A stretch of 64,000 nucleotides of DNA from Neoarius graeffei. Taxonomy: Eukaryota; Chordata; Actinopteri; Siluriformes; Ariidae. Positions 24,330 to 35,792 of this stretch are shown piece after piece. The notes beneath the pieces were generated by a model. It saw nothing but the letters and a program-made list of their open reading frames with translations, was not told the origin of the DNA and searched no databases. Made by a program: the position numbers and the translations under genes. The stretch lies in the NCBI RefSeq assembly GCF_027579695.1, contig NC_083582.1, positions 36,547,964 through 36,611,963 on the forward strand, read 5' to 3'. Each line of letters begins with the position of its first letter. Position 1 is the first letter of the stretch.

Positions 24330-24916
24330 ACTCACTGGCCACTTTAATAGGAACTTGTTCTTGACTCTAAGATTCCTGTTCTTGGCTGCAGGAGTGGAAC
24401 CCAATGGAGTGGTCTGCTGCTGTTGCATGCTGAGATGCTTTTCTGCTCACCACGGTTGTAAAGAATTGCTATATCCATCCTGGCAAAAAAGCTCAAACCA
24501 ATCTGGCCATTTTCCTCTGCCCTCTCTTATCAACAAGGCGTTTGTTTTGACCCACAGAACACACACACACACACACACACTCACTCACTCACTCACTCAC
24601 TCACTCACTCAGTGTTTTTGTTTTTCACACCATTCTGTGTAAACTCTCGAGACTGTTGTGTGTGAAAACCCCAGGAGGATCAGCAGCTTCTGAAATACTC
24701 AAACCAGTCCATCTGGCTCAAACCAACACCCATGCCACAGTGAACGAAAGTCACACTTTGAGATCACAATTTTTCCCATTCTGATGTTTGAAGTGAACAT
24801 TAACTGAAGCTCTTGATTTGTATCTGCATGATTTGATGCACTGTGCTGCTGTTGATTAGATAACTGCATAAAACAGCAGGTGGGTGGGTGTTCCTAATAA
24901 AGTGGCCAGTGAGTAT
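24330..24916. mobile_element. non-autonomous TIR element with CACTGGCCACTTTAAT ends
   Basis: ACTCACTGGCCACTTTAATA (left) and TTCCTAATAAAGTGGCCAGTGAGT (right, read in parts) are inverted. The internal sequence (CTCGAGACTGTTGTGTGTGA, CAGCTTCTGAAATACTCAAA) is a well-known dispersed fish repeat. A CA/CTCA microsatellite has expanded inside it. Confidence 0.8.
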
Positions 24917-24985
24917 ATTTACTTAACTTAAAGTAGGAACAACTCAGTTGAGTGAACACAACTATCTCATCTCGTCTTCTTCCGC

Positions 24986-27871
24986 TTATCCAGGGCCGGG
25001 TCGCGGAGGCAGCAGTCTGAGCATGGAAGCCCAAACTTCCCTTTCCCCAGACACCTTGGCCAGCTCCTCGGGAAGAACACCGAGGCGTTCCCAGGCCAGC
25101 CAAGAGACATAGTCCCTCCAGCATGTCCTGGGTCTTCCCCGGGGCCTCCTCCCGGGGGGACATGCCTGGAACACCTCCCCAGGGAGGAGTCCAGGAGGCA
25201 TCCGAAAGAGATGCCCGAGCCACCTCAGCTGATTCCTCTCGATGTGGAGGAGCAGCGGCTCTACTCCGAGCTCCTCCCGAGTGACTGTACTTCTCACCCT
25301 ATCTCTAAGGGAGTGCCCAGCCACCCTGCGAAGGAAACTCATTTCGGCAGCTTGTATCCGTGATCTTGTTCTTTCGGTCATTACCCAAAGCTCATGACCA
25401 TAGGTGAGAGTCGGAACATAGATCGACCGGTAAATCGAGAGCTTCGCCTTTTGGCTCAGCTCCTTCTTCACCACGACGGACCGGTAAAGCGACCGCATCA
25501 CTGCGGAGGCTGCACCGATCCGCCTGTCGATCTCACGCTCTATCCTTCCCTCACTCGTGAACAAGATCCTGAGATACTTAAACTCCTCCACTTGAGGCAG
25601 GACTTCTCCACCAACCTGGAGAGGGCAAGCCACCCTTTTCCGGTCGAGAACCATGGCCTCAGACTTGGAGGTGCTGATTCTCATCCCAGCCGCTTCACAC
25701 TCAACTGCAAACCACCCCAGTGCATGCTGAAGGTCCTGGTTTGCAGAAGCCAACAGGACAACATCATCTGCAAAAAGCAGAGATGAAATCCTGTGGTTCC
25801 CAAACAGGATTCCTTCCAGCCCCTGGCTGTGCCTAGAAATTCTGTCCATAAAAATTACGAACAGAACCGGTGACAAAGGGCAGCCCTGCTGGAGTCCAAC
25901 ATGCACTTGGAACAGGTCTGACTTACTGCTGGCAATGCGAAACAGACTCCTGCTCCGTTCGTACAGGGACCAGACAGCCCTTAGCAAAGGGCCCCGAACC
26001 CCATACTCCCGAAGCACCCCCCACAGAATACCACGAGGGACACGGTTGAATGCCTTCTCCAGATCCACAAAGCACATGTGGACTGGTTGGGCAAACTCCC
26101 ATGAACCCTCGAACACCCTATGAAGGGTATAGAGCTGATCCAGAGTTCCGCGACCAGGACGAAAACCGCATTGTTCTTCCTGGATCCGAGGTTCGACTAT
26201 CAGCTGAATTCTCCTCTCCAGTACCCTGGAGTAAACCTTCCCTGGGAGGCTGAGAAGTGTGATTCCCCTATAATTGGAGCACACTCTCCGGTCCCCTTTC
26301 TTAAAAAGAGGGACCACCACCCCAGTCTGCCACTCCAGAGGCACTGTCCCCGACCACCATGTGATGTTGCAGAGGTGTGTCAGCCAAGACAGCCCCACAA
26401 CATCCAGAGACTTGAGATACTCGGGGCGGATCTCATCCACCCCCGGTGCCTTGCCACCGAGGAGCTTGCTAACCACCTTAGTGACTTCGGCTTGGGTAAT
26501 GGACGAGTCCGCCCTTGAGTCATCAGCCTCTGCTTCCTCAATGGAAGACGTGACTGTGGGATTGAGGAGATCCTCGAAATATTCCTTCCACTGCCCAACA
26601 ATGTAAATAGTGTTGGCAGAGTACTGCTTCCCCCTCCTGAGGCACCGGACGGTTTGCCAGAATTTCTTCGAGGCTGACCAATAGTCCTCCTCCATGGCCT
26701 CACCGAACTCCTCCCAGTTCCGAGTTTTTGCCTCCGCAACTGCCCGAGCTGCAGCATGCCTGGTCTGCCGATACCCGTCAGCTGCCTCAGGAGTCCCGGA
26801 GGCCAACATGGCCCGATAGGACTCCTTCTTCAGCTTGATGGCATCCCTTACTTTCGGTGTCCACCACCGGGTTCGGGGATTGCCGCCACGACAGGCACCG
26901 GAGACCTTGCGGCCACAGCTCCGAACAGCCGCGTCTACAATGGAGGTAGAGAACATGGTCCACTCAGACTCAATGTCCCCTGCCTCCCTCAGAAGCTGGG
27001 AGAAGCTCTCACGGAGATGGGAGTTAAAGACCTCCCCGACAGAGTGCTTGGCCAGACGTTCCCAGCAGACCCTCACCATACGTTTGGGCGTGCCAGGTCT
27101 GTCCGGCTTCCTCCTCTGCCAGCAGATCCAACTCACCACCAGGTGGTGATCAGTTGACAGCTCAGCCCCTCTCTTCACCAGAATGTCCAAGACATAGGGC
27201 TGGAGAGCCGATGAAACGACAACAAAGTCGATCATCGACCTCCGACCTAAAGTGTCCTGGTGCCACGTGCACTTATGGACACCCCTATGCTCGAACATGG
27301 TGTTCGTTATGGACAAACTGTGACTAGCACAGAAGTCCAATAACAAAACACCACTCGGGTTCAGATCGGGGAGGCCGTTCCTCCCAATCACGCCCCTCCA
27401 GGTGTCACTGTCATCGCCCACGTGAGCGTTGAAGTCCCCTCGTAGAACAATGGAGTCCCCAGTCTGAGCACCTCTCAGTACCTCTCCCAGGGACTCCAAG
27501 AAGGCTGGATACTCTATACTGCTATTTGGCCCGTAGGCACAAACAACAGCAAGAGCCCTCTCCCCAGTCCGACGGCGCAGAGAGGCGACCTTCTTGTTCA
27601 CTGGGGTAAACTCCAACACATGGTGGCTGAGCTGGGGAGCTATAAGCAAGCCCACACCAGCCCGCCGCTGTTCACCATGGGCGACTCCAGAGAAGTGGAG
27701 AGTCCAGCCCCTCTCGAGGAGCTGGGTTCCGGAGCCCAAGGTGTGCGTGGAGGTGAGCCCGACTATCTCTAGCCGGTACCTCTCAACCTCCTGCACAAGC
27801 TCAGGCTCTTTCCCCCCCAGGGAAGTGACATTCCATGTCCCAACAGCTAGCCGCTGTGTCCGGGAATTAGG
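24986..27871 (-). CDS. LINE endonuclease / reverse transcriptase ORF
   Basis: Open for about 961 codons after the TGA at 27872-27874. The N-terminal apurinic-like endonuclease shows [10 protein letters not shown] (catalytic Asn), [10 protein letters not shown] and [10 protein letters not shown] (catalytic Asp-His). The reverse transcriptase follows: [45 protein letters not shown] and the catalytic [11 protein letters not shown]. The C-terminal part contains [12 protein letters not shown] and a Pro-rich end. No ATG lies before the endonuclease, so initiation is unusual or a short upstream part is damaged. Against remembered fish relatives, about a dozen residues (GGELLTSTGD-like) appear missing before [13 protein letters not shown]. 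Confidence 0.92.
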   Translation of the reverse strand, partial: PNSRTQRLAVGTWNVTSLGGKEPELVQEVERYRLEIVGLTSTHTLGSGTQLLERGWTLHFSGVAHGEQRRAGVGLLIAPQLSHHVLEFTPVNKKVASLRRRTGERALAVVCAYGPNSSIEYPAFLESLGEVLRGAQTGDSIVLRGDFNAHVGDDSDTWRGVIGRNGLPDLNPSGVLLLDFCASHSLSITNTMFEHRGVHKCTWHQDTLGRRSMIDFVVVSSALQPYVLDILVKRGAELSTDHHLVVSWICWQRRKPDRPGTPKRMVRVCWERLAKHSVGEVFNSHLRESFSQLLREAGDIESEWTMFSTSIVDAAVRSCGRKVSGACRGGNPRTRWWTPKVRDAIKLKKESYRAMLASGTPEAADGYRQTRHAAARAVAEAKTRNWEEFGEAMEEDYWSASKKFWQTVRCLRRGKQYSANTIYIVGQWKEYFEDLLNPTVTSSIEEAEADDSRADSSITQAEVTKVVSKLLGGKAPGVDEIRPEYLKSLDVVGLSWLTHLCNITWWSGTVPLEWQTGVVVPLFKKGDRRVCSNYRGITLLSLPGKVYSRVLERRIQLIVEPRIQEEQCGFRPGRGTLDQLYTLHRVFEGSWEFAQPVHMCFVDLEKAFNRVPRGILWGVLREYGVRGPLLRAVWSLYERSRSLFRIASSKSDLFQVHVGLQQGCPLSPVLFVIFMDRISRHSQGLEGILFGNHRISSLLFADDVVLLASANQDLQHALGWFAVECEAAGMRISTSKSEAMVLDRKRVACPLQVGGEVLPQVEEFKYLRILFTSEGRIEREIDRRIGAASAVMRSLYRSVVVKKELSQKAKLSIYRSIYVPTLTYGHELWVMTERTRSRIQAAEMSFLRRVAGHSLRDRVRSTVTREELGVEPLLLHIERNQLRWLGHLFRMPPGLLPGEVFQACPPGRRPRGRPRTCWRDYVSWLAWERLGVLPEELAKVSGEREVWASMLRLLPPRPGPG

Positions 27872-28170
27872 TCATCGAGGCCCCTGCCTTTGACTGCCGC
27901 CCAATCAACACTGCACCAGCCCCTTACGACTACCTCTGTGGGTGGTGAACCCACAGGAGATCGGGCCCACGTCACCACTTCGGGCTGAGCCCGGCCGGGC
28001 CCCGTGGGCAAAGGCCCAGCCACCAAGCGCTCACATATGAGCCCCAACCCCAGGCCTGGCTCCAGGGTGGGGCCCCGGCTGCGCCATACCGGGCGACGTC
28101 ACGGTCCTTGATTGATTATTCTTCATAAGGGATTTTGATGAACTGCTCTTGGTCTGGCCTGTCACCTAGG

Positions 28171-28285
28171 ACCTGTCTGCCTTGGGAGAACCTAACAGGG
28201 GCGTAATGCCCCCGACAACATAGCTCCTAGGATCATTCAAGCACACAAACCCCTCCACCACAATAAGGTGGCAGTTCTAGGAGGG
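28171..28285 (-). ncRNA. candidate HDV-like ribozyme fold at LINE 5' end
   Basis: On the minus strand: CTCCTAG (28277-28283) pairs with CTAGGAG (28224-28230), CTGCC (28270-28274) with GGCAG (28177-28181), CCACC with GGTGG (28267-28271 / 28255-28259), and GGGGC with GCCCC (about 28197-28213). The nesting order matches the P1-P2-P3-P1'-P4-P2' order of HDV ribozymes, but P2 and P3 share bases and about 25 nt separate P3' from P1'. Speculative. Confidence 0.3.
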
Positions 28286-28298
28286 GTGAACACAACTA

Positions 28299-29067
28299 TG
28301 CTTTAAGTAAACTTAAATAATAGTCATAAAAGAAACACAACGGTTTCCTAGATTCCAGCATTCAAGATATTTAAACTCAATTGTGGCATTAACAAAAATG
28401 TCGACATTTAGTAGGTATTTCCTCCCTCCAAAGCCCACTGCATCATCAGCTCTTTATGTGAGTACTTTTATGGACTTCAATTTCTCAATTTGTCCAGAAA
28501 CTCAATTTCTGGACTTCATTTGCTATGATGAAATTGTATTTATTGCATTGTCTTGCATTTTCATTGTTCCTCTTAACTGTTTCATTCCTATTTTTATACC
28601 TTAAAAATATTTTCACATTTAAAATGCATCTGGGATCACCAAGGATGAGGTTTGCTTAGATTAATAACAAGTATACAGGGGTAGCTTTCCCAAAAGCCTC
28701 TTAACGCTAAGAGCATCTTAATTAAGAGAGTGCGCATTCATTGTGCTGCTCGCGCTACCATTTAATGATGATCTTTGTGCTGCAATGCTTTTGGGAAACT
28801 CACACCAGATTGATGAGGACAATTTTATTGTGAGTAGGTCACTGATGACGTCTGTGACCTGCTGGGAAACAGTGATCCAAAAGAAAGCAAATGAACAGCT
28901 GCGGTTCATAATCTCTTAACAGACACAGGATTCAAATCCCATTCTTTTAGTGCAAGTAATCCAAATCAGTACTGTTAGTGTCAAAGTGTAGTGTGAAAAG
29001 GAAGCTCAAAGGACTTGAAATGCACAGTACATACAGTAGGGGACTTGCAGGTCGGTACACTGGTTAT
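28299..29067. other. intergenic, with small inverted repeat
   Basis: AT-rich. At 28689-28803, GCTTTCCCAAAAGC and GCTTTTGGGAAAC form the ends of a small palindromic repeat of the type found in short fish MITEs. No gene. Confidence 0.5.
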
Positions 29068-29810
29068 CAGTGGCGTGCACAGACATTTTGGGGGGCAAGT
29101 GCTGTGGGGGGATAAAAGGGCACTTTTTTGCGCATGTGGAGCACCTTATTATAAAAGTCTGAGATTTAACCCTCCTCTTGTGTTCGGGTCGCCACTGACC
29201 CGTTTTAGTTTTTAAAGGTGTAAAACAACCACTTAATATTAATTTATTACATCAAGGCTTTTTGACTTTGCCAGGAATCTCTAGTTGAACAAAATAGAAA
29301 AAGAAATTTTTGTTTTCCTAAATCTGAAAATGGTCTAGCAAAAAATATAATACTTATGTGCAGTTGTTTCTGTATGCGACGGGCTACTTCATGACAAAAT
29401 AATTACAGCTTGGGCTTAGAGGGCAAACAATACATTTTCACTCGATTCATGCGTTACCTGGCTGGTGGGGCAGGGGAAGAGCTGACTGACTGCCCGATGT
29501 GTTGTCTGCGCTACGACAAGGCCGTGGCTTCCAGGACGCTATGCTGCTGCAACCTCACATTGAATGCACTGCACGCTTGTTCACGTGACCGAGCAAGAGA
29601 GACAGAGGTCCGGTGTGTGTGCGGAGGGGGCACACATCGGGACATTATTTTCACACACGCTTTTAATGCCGCGGCTTTTTTAAAAGATCATGTCGACATT
29701 GGCCTCAGTAAACTGTAAAAAAAAAAAAATTAAAAAGGGCACTTTTTTGGACAGAGGGCAGAGGGGCAGGTGCTTGAGCACCACCTCGTGTCTATCTGTG
29801 CACGCCACTG
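29068..29810. mobile_element. hAT-type MITE, 743 bp
   Basis: Ends CAGTGGCGTGCACAGA inverted, with 8-bp duplication CTGGTTAT / CTGGTTGT (29060-29067, 29811-29818; one mismatch). Non-coding. Confidence 0.85.
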
Positions 29811-29818
29811 CTGGTTGT

Positions 29819-31011
29819 ATGTCTTTCAAGGGGTATTGAGAGCAAGTCTTACAAATCTGACACACATGATGCGTTACACAACTCAGTGGTGAACCGTTAC
29901 TATTAGAGCTGGGACTTGAGCTCAGCCTAAACTTAGCCAGACACCAAAAAAGCAACAGGGCAAAGGATTTTGCGAGGGATTAGCGGCAGGGTGCCAGGTT
30001 GCGTGTAGTTGTTGATGTTGATTTTAAAAGTAACTAAGTAAATTACAGAGGGAAATGAAGACTTAAATCTGAGTGAAAAAAAATACTGTAACGAGCATGC
30101 AGCGTGGAAGAAGAGTCTGGAGACAGAAATCTTAGTTTCTTGGTCGTTAGCCTGTATTACTTGCTCTTGATAACACTGGCTTGACCGCTTTATTAGCATT
30201 CGCGAACACTACTGATGAACGCTACACCGGCTGGAAGGTGACTTCACTGCTGCGCTGATGGCGCCGAGTCACAGTTAAGCTTCGTGTTGGCCTTTGAGAA
30301 GGCCTAGGGTGATACATTTTTGGTCCCTCCCACTATAAATCAAAATCTGATTGGTTAATTCATCTGTCACTTCCTACATAAACACACACTGCCATGGCCT
30401 TCTGTCCCGGCAATGAGGTCCTAACCAATGAGTGAGCCGGCTCTAAACTCTCCTCAGCCTAGAGACAACAAACAAAAAAAATCTCATTGGATAACTCGAT
30501 TTTAATGTTTTCAGGACATTAACCCTTTCATTACTGAAGCAAATTTAATAGAAAACGAGGCCGAATTAGAGGAGAATAATTATAATGAAATGATGAAAGA
30601 ATGAAAGCAATTAAAGAATGAAAGAAATTAAATATGACATTTGAAATGCTGATATGTTCGGGCCTTCTCTGAACTCCTAGAAGGCCCTGACGGTTCCCGT
30701 CTGACACAACTCAAGTGTGAGACATGTGACATCTGACATCATAGCATGTGATAATGCATCCAGGATCTGTCCTTCTGAGAATAGAAGGGTAAATGGGAAA
30801 TGTAAGTCGAATACCAGTTCTGCCTAGCTGAGAACAAATTTATCACAGTTATTTGATATTTTTAAGCTAATCTTATCTTATATACAGCTTATTGCGTGTG
30901 TGTGTGCGCACAATATCTTGACTGATGTTATCTATGAATGTGACTTGTCCAGATTCTTTAGCTTCTTTTTGGCAGGAAATGATCAGGGTGTCTCTAACAC
31001 ATTTCACAAAT
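29819..31011. other. intergenic, no recognisable feature
   Basis: No gene. Repeated GGCCTT(C)T-type motifs near 30290 and 30660 may be ends of an old element. Confidence 0.4.
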
Positions 31012-31023
31012 GACACTGTTGCA

Positions 31024-31386
31024 GGGGCACTGTTAGCACTGTTGCCTCACAGCAAGAAGGTTCTGGGTTCGAGTCCAGCGGCCGGCGAGGGCCTTTCTGT
31101 GTGGAGTTTGCATGTTCTCCCTGTGTCTGCATGGGTTTCCTCCGGGTGCTCCGGTTTCCCCCACAGTCCAAAGACATGCAGGTTAGGTTAACTGGTGACT
31201 CTAAATTGACCGTAGGTGTGAATGTGAGTGTGAATGGTTGTCTGTGTCTATGTGTCAGCCCTGTGATGACCTGGCGACTTGTCCAGGGTGTACCCCGCCT
31301 TTCACCCGTAGTCAGCTGGGATAGGCTCCAGCTTGCCTGCGACCCTGTAGAACAGGATAAAGCGGCTAGAGATAATGGATGGATGG
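31024..31386 (+). mobile_element. 375-bp SINE, copy 5
   Basis: Target duplication GACACTGTTGCA (31012-31023, 31387-31398). The tail is GATAATGGATGGATGG. Confidence 0.95.
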
Positions 31387-31389
31387 GAC

Positions 31390-33792
31390 ACTGTTGCATT
31401 CTTTAAAAAAAAAAATGAAGGATTGTAAGTGATATGTGACAAAAAGAGACTTCACTCAGGGGTGGGGGGTTACCTGTTGTTAACAAAAGCTATTCCTCTT
31501 AGCTTAGAGTTTTAATGAAACCTTTTAGAGTCAAGGAGGAATATCATTTGTGTAATTTTCATATTCATTATAACACAAATTCAAACATAGGTATCCCAGG
31601 CTCTTCTGTACTTGGTTAATTTCCCTCTATTGTATGTTATTCCACCCTCTGCTGTCTAAACAACACAATTACAGCTTTGAAAAACTAACATTACGTAGCC
31701 TGATAATAATTACGATTCATTTTTTATTTCATCAATTCGAACAATCATAAGTTTGTGTCATGATTTATAGCGATGTATCATATATCGTTACATCCCTAGC
31801 GTATATATATATACACACTGTACACAGTTCTCTGTGTGTCTTTGGCATCAAATGGCCACATATAGTTCTTTCGACATACAGATAAAAGTTCAATTCACAC
31901 CTTTTCTTTCAGAGTTTGAACACAATTTATTTTATGCTTAAATAATTAATTCAATCATCCAGTGTATGGTTTCTCATACAGGTTTGTTACCAGATCATTC
32001 AATGAATACCTGAAGGTGATCGCTCTCTCTGTCTCTCTCTTTTTTTTTCTTTTTTTTTTTTTTTCTCGAGTATATTCAACATAAGGAAATATTTCACCAA
32101 ACCCAAATAAAAAAATGCCCCTTACGACCACAGCAGCCTTGGAACCTAGTAATACACTGTTAGAATGGTTACAAACGGTTGGCTTACAGAAAGACTTCTT
32201 AGTGCCAATACACATGAGACCGGTTAAAAGTTAACAGTGTGCCAGTTGACGTGATGCGCTCTCTCACACTCCAAGCCTGTCCGTGACTGCATAGCATAAG
32301 CCTTTAGCTGCAAAAATTTCTCATCCGATCATGTCCATTCACTTCCCGCGAGTCTGTTGTGGTACAGTGGTGTCATTATAAAACAGTATTAGTGACAAAG
32401 ACCAAGGCTATGAATGTGTGCACACAGAACATTTACCACACCTCTGGTTATGTAGATAGGAAACAAATAAAAAATAAGGTGAATCACATGCATCAAAATA
32501 TTAGTATTCGGAGTAAATCTTTTAACACAACTGCAGCTATGTCTGTTTTTTCATCATTATTGAGACTCGCGGTATGCTTAAAAAGAAACGTACTCAAATC
32601 AAGCAAACTTGTTCTTGTGTAAAAAGTTCTTTTTCTTTGTGTAATTACAAGTACCTGTGGAGTTACCCCCCCAAACTTTTTCTTTAAAGTTGGAATTAAT
32701 ATCAGCATTCATTTAGTTTCATTCCAACACACATTATGACTCTCTCTTGCCAGTGCATTCACAATTTTGTGAGCTACTTTAGAATTTATACAGTTCTGGT
32801 TTATGTACAGGATCTTTAAAAACAGCATTATACAGCCCGATACTAGTCCGAGAGGAGGGGAAAAAGTAAGGCGAGTGTAGAAGGTGTTTTTAAAAACATA
32901 CTCTTCAATTTCTGTCAGTCCACAATGCTCTCTGTACCATCTTTGGTCATGGAAATGCTTCAGTGCCCTTTTTTTTTGTTTTTTTTTTTAAAGTCACTGG
33001 CACTCCTCCAACATAAGGCGCAGAAGAAGCTTCATGCCACCAACAGTCTTGAGCTAATGTGTCATTTCCTGGCACTGATCAGATGCTTTGCGTCATTGAC
33101 AGAAAGTCGGAGGTTTTCCATGCTCATGCGAAATCATAAAGTCCTCTTCCTAAAAACCATGCGTTTATGTGAAGGCTGTAGATGCACAATCCCCGGTCCT
33201 GATCTCCTGCATTGTGTTTCCAGTGACCCTTTTTCCCAGGAAAACAATGCTGAAACAGGTTCAGATCTCTAGCAAAAGGAACACAAAACATCACAGAGTG
33301 TCTGTTAATTTCAGGTTCAGTTCAATTCAGTTTTATTTGTAGAGCGCTCTTAACAATAAACATCGTGACAATGCTTTATAGAAATCCGGATGTAGATTTG
33401 GATCTCGATTGAGCACGCTAGCGGTGACTGGGACAAGGAAAACCACCCTGAGATAACAACAACAACGAAATGATTACATGTTTGTTTGTTTTTTTTCTTA
33501 AAAATGTTCATATAAAGTGCAAGATATATCGTATATCATATATAAATGATAGTTTGCAAAGTAGGTACTGAGATTTGGACAATGTTTGACCAATTGTGTT
33601 TGAAGACAATTGTATATATCTGGCTGGTTGCATGGTGAGCGCACAGAATTTCAAGGCCTTCAAAGCATTCTCGAGCGATCAGGTCACCGCGCTGTTTGCT
33701 AGAGAACAATGTGGCGGCCTGTACAGCAGCGTGACTACATTTCTTTCCAGTTGTGCTGGATAGAAAGGAATTGTTACAAAGCATAATTCTTC
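31390..33792 (-). other. probable ank3 3' UTR / downstream region
   Basis: No coding sequence is seen. AATAAA hexamers on the minus strand occur in this AT-rich interval, but the cleavage site cannot be chosen from sequence alone. It includes a dispersed repeat near 33310-33460 and runs of T and A. Confidence 0.3.
33310..33460. repeat. dispersed repeat fragment
   Basis: The segment around TTTTATTTGTAGAGCGCTCT, followed by GACAAGGAAAACCACCCTGA, resembles a very common teleost interspersed repeat. Boundaries and class are not resolved. Confidence 0.45.
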
Positions 33793-33827
33793 TCATGGAC
33801 AACATACCAGATAGCACACACAACCGT

Positions 33828-33886
33828 TACGATTGACCCTTTTTCCCTCTTTGCCTTCCTTCTTTCTTCTTGTCTCCCTCTCCGAC
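33828..33886 (-). CDS. candidate alternative last coding exon of ank3
   Basis: A strong acceptor (..ttttctgcttcag) is followed by a short basic frame, VGEGDKKKEGRQRGKKGQS, then TAA. It would join in phase to the weak donor inside the preceding ank3 exon. No conserved motif supports it, so it may be 3' UTR or an alternative tail. Confidence 0.3.
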
Positions 33887-34093
33887 CTGAAGCAGAAAAG
33901 GAAAGAGACGGTGAGACGGCTAGAATCTTTACAAGTCACTTCATTCATGGTCCTCCATCGGTCAGGCCATGAATCGGTTCCCTGGAGTGCAAGCTGATAA
34001 AAACCTGGAAACAATAACACCACACTCAGGCAGACAGCGCTAAACAAAGACTAACTCTGATAAGTTTAAAAAAAAAAAAAAAGGAGAGTGTTA

Positions 34094-35238
34094 AGCCTAG
34101 GTCACAACCGGACGTACGATTTTTTGGCCGTGCGATTTTTGGCGTTTCCCAAATCGCTGCGTTTTTTTTGTTGTTGTTGTTCGTGGAGAAAGACGCACGT
34201 TGGGCGCAAGTTTGTCTTGCAACCTGAAAAAAACGTAAGCGCCCGTAGAGTTTGTTTGACATGACAAAGAACCTCTGCGGCCGGTCTACGGCTCGAAAAT
34301 CAGCACGTCACACGCTCCGTGCGTTTCTTGTGTTTTTTGCAGGGCTTTGAACCAGAATTTTTTTCCTATTGGTTCGTTCCGAACAGAAACGGAATTTTAA
34401 CGTTTCCGGTTTTGGGTTCCACCATTAAATAGACGTTCCCGAACCGGTTAGAACAAAAAAATTTCGTTCCCGGAACGGTTAATTACGTTCCCTGTCAGCT
34501 GTTTAACAAATGGCTATAAAATTATGTCTCTGTCTCATCCAGCTTAAGCCAAATGTAGGCTAATTCTATTACAACCTTCATTAAATAAGACAAGAAATAA
34601 TTCAAAACAATTATTATTTCAAATGTTGGCGATTTGGATTCTCAGTACGTCTTCCCATCTACACAAACAGAAAAAGTGCCAAAAATGAAAGATAATTCGT
34701 TTAGTGTGCTACCAAAGGCTAGTCAGGCCCTATGCATTGATAGGCTAACAGAGGTTAACGTCATTTAATGTTCGCGAGCCTCTCATTAACGTGGACAAAT
34801 ATATTGATATCGTTTTTGAAATTGACGTTTTCGAATAACGATAGACTGCAATATTTACCTCTTATTTAAGATGTGGAGACGTGATAGTAGTCCACCCTCC
34901 CGCTCTCTCCATTCAGTCAGCGAACGTCACACAGGAAGTGAACCCCAGCGGGTCATAGAAACTTGCGCAGGAGAAGAATGACTTTTTTATTTGTAGGCTA
35001 CGAAAACTTTGAGGAACGAAATAAAAACCGGTATTAACCGGTTACCATTATTTTTAATAAGCGTTTCTGTTCCAGAACATAAAAAATAATAAAGTTTCTG
35101 GTTTCGTTTCTGTTCCATGTGAAATAGAAAAAGTTCCCAGTTTTCGTTTTCGTTCCTTGAACCGGTTCAAAGCCCTGGTTTTTTGCATGTACAGTAGACC
35201 GGCCGTAGGAGCACGTACGGCCGGTTGTGACCGAGGCT
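34094..35238. mobile_element. TIR element with TTA target duplication (Harbinger-like), 1.1 kb
   Basis: Ends AGCCTAGGTCACAACCGG and CCGGTTGTGACCGAGGCT, with TTA at 34091-34093 and 35239-35241. It contains a nested hAT MITE at 34340-35177. It lies just downstream of the ank3 stop codon, so it is in the 3' UTR or last intron. Confidence 0.85.
34340..35177. mobile_element. hAT-type MITE, 838 bp, nested
   Basis: Ends CAGGGCTTTGAACC / GGTTCAAAGCCCTG, with 8-bp duplication GTTTTTTG (34332-34339, 35178-35185). Confidence 0.92.
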
Positions 35239-35396
35239 TTAAATGCAACACTATGTGACGGCCACTCAGTAAGGGAATGCTCTTTGACGTTTGTAAATCA
35301 GAATGCAGCACAGCCTGTCCACACAAGCATCCAAGTCTTAGATATTTCAAACACAACAAGTGAGTCACACACAAGCGTATTCATCTCCAGTGGAAA

Positions 35397-35585
35397 TCAA
35401 GCCTGCACACGGCACACCATTCCAACCTCAGAGTTTTCGCTAAGGCGCTCAGGGTTCTTAGAGGGCCCCTCTTCTTCTTTTTCAGCAGGCTGCTCGGCCC
35501 TAGCGGCCTCTCTGGAGCGCCTGCCTCTCTTCTTCTTGCCTTTCTCATCTTTTCCGGGCACACGACGCACCACTTTCCGGATGAC
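35397..35585 (-). CDS. ank3: ank3 terminal coding exon (stop at 35397)
   Basis: After a good ..cctctctctcag acceptor the frame encodes VIRKVVRRVPGKDEKGKKKR, then a basic/acidic tail ending NSEVGMVCRVQA and TGA. VIRKVVRR directly after EGNIVTRK is the known ankyrin order, so the exon start is solid. The end is less sure: a weak donor (GAG|gttgga, near 35430) would join in frame to a candidate exon at 33886, giving another short C-terminus. Confidence 0.8.
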   Translation of the reverse strand, partial: VIRKVVRRVPGKDEKGKKKRGRRSREAARAEQPAEKEEEGPSKNPERLSENSEVGMVCRVQA

Positions 35586-35708
35586 CTGAGAGAGAGGCTC
35601 GAGTCATGCAATACAACGCGCTTCTCACAAGATACTCACTCATACAGACAGATGGAAATGTGATAAATGGCTAAAGGTGCTTTGATTTGATTTGATTTGC
35701 AAGGTTAC

Positions 35709-35792
35709 TTTTCTGGTGACAATGTTTCCCTCTTCATCTGTGAACTGCTCCTCTGTGACTGACTCGCCAGGAATGTTTTTGGCCTGATCACC
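35709..35792 (-). CDS. ank3: ank3 exon, conserved [11 protein letters not shown] block
   Basis: An 84-nt phase-0 exon encoding [20 protein letters not shown] then EGNIVTRK. This block is strongly conserved in ankyrin C-termini. Acceptor ..ctctatag, donor gtaacc. The intron upstream (35793-40551) holds a foldback element and a Tc1 copy. Confidence 0.92.

Larger units (their letters stand above)
24965..28285 (-). mobile_element. full-length non-LTR retrotransposon (LINE, APE-RT type, RTE-like)
   Basis: A 3.3-kb element with a 13-bp target duplication GTGAACACAACTA at 24952-24964 and 28286-28298. It has a 5' region of about 0.4 kb, one long uninterrupted frame and a short 3' end GGATAAGCGG..GACGAGATGAGATA without poly(A). 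Single ORF, APE endonuclease, no RNase H and a microsatellite-like 3' end fit RTE-like LINEs; clade not proven. The target duplication and open frame mark it as young. Confidence 0.93.

Noticed and set aside
26120..27157. Several plus-strand frames of 100-133 codons
   Set aside because: Antisense shadows of the LINE endonuclease-RT frame.
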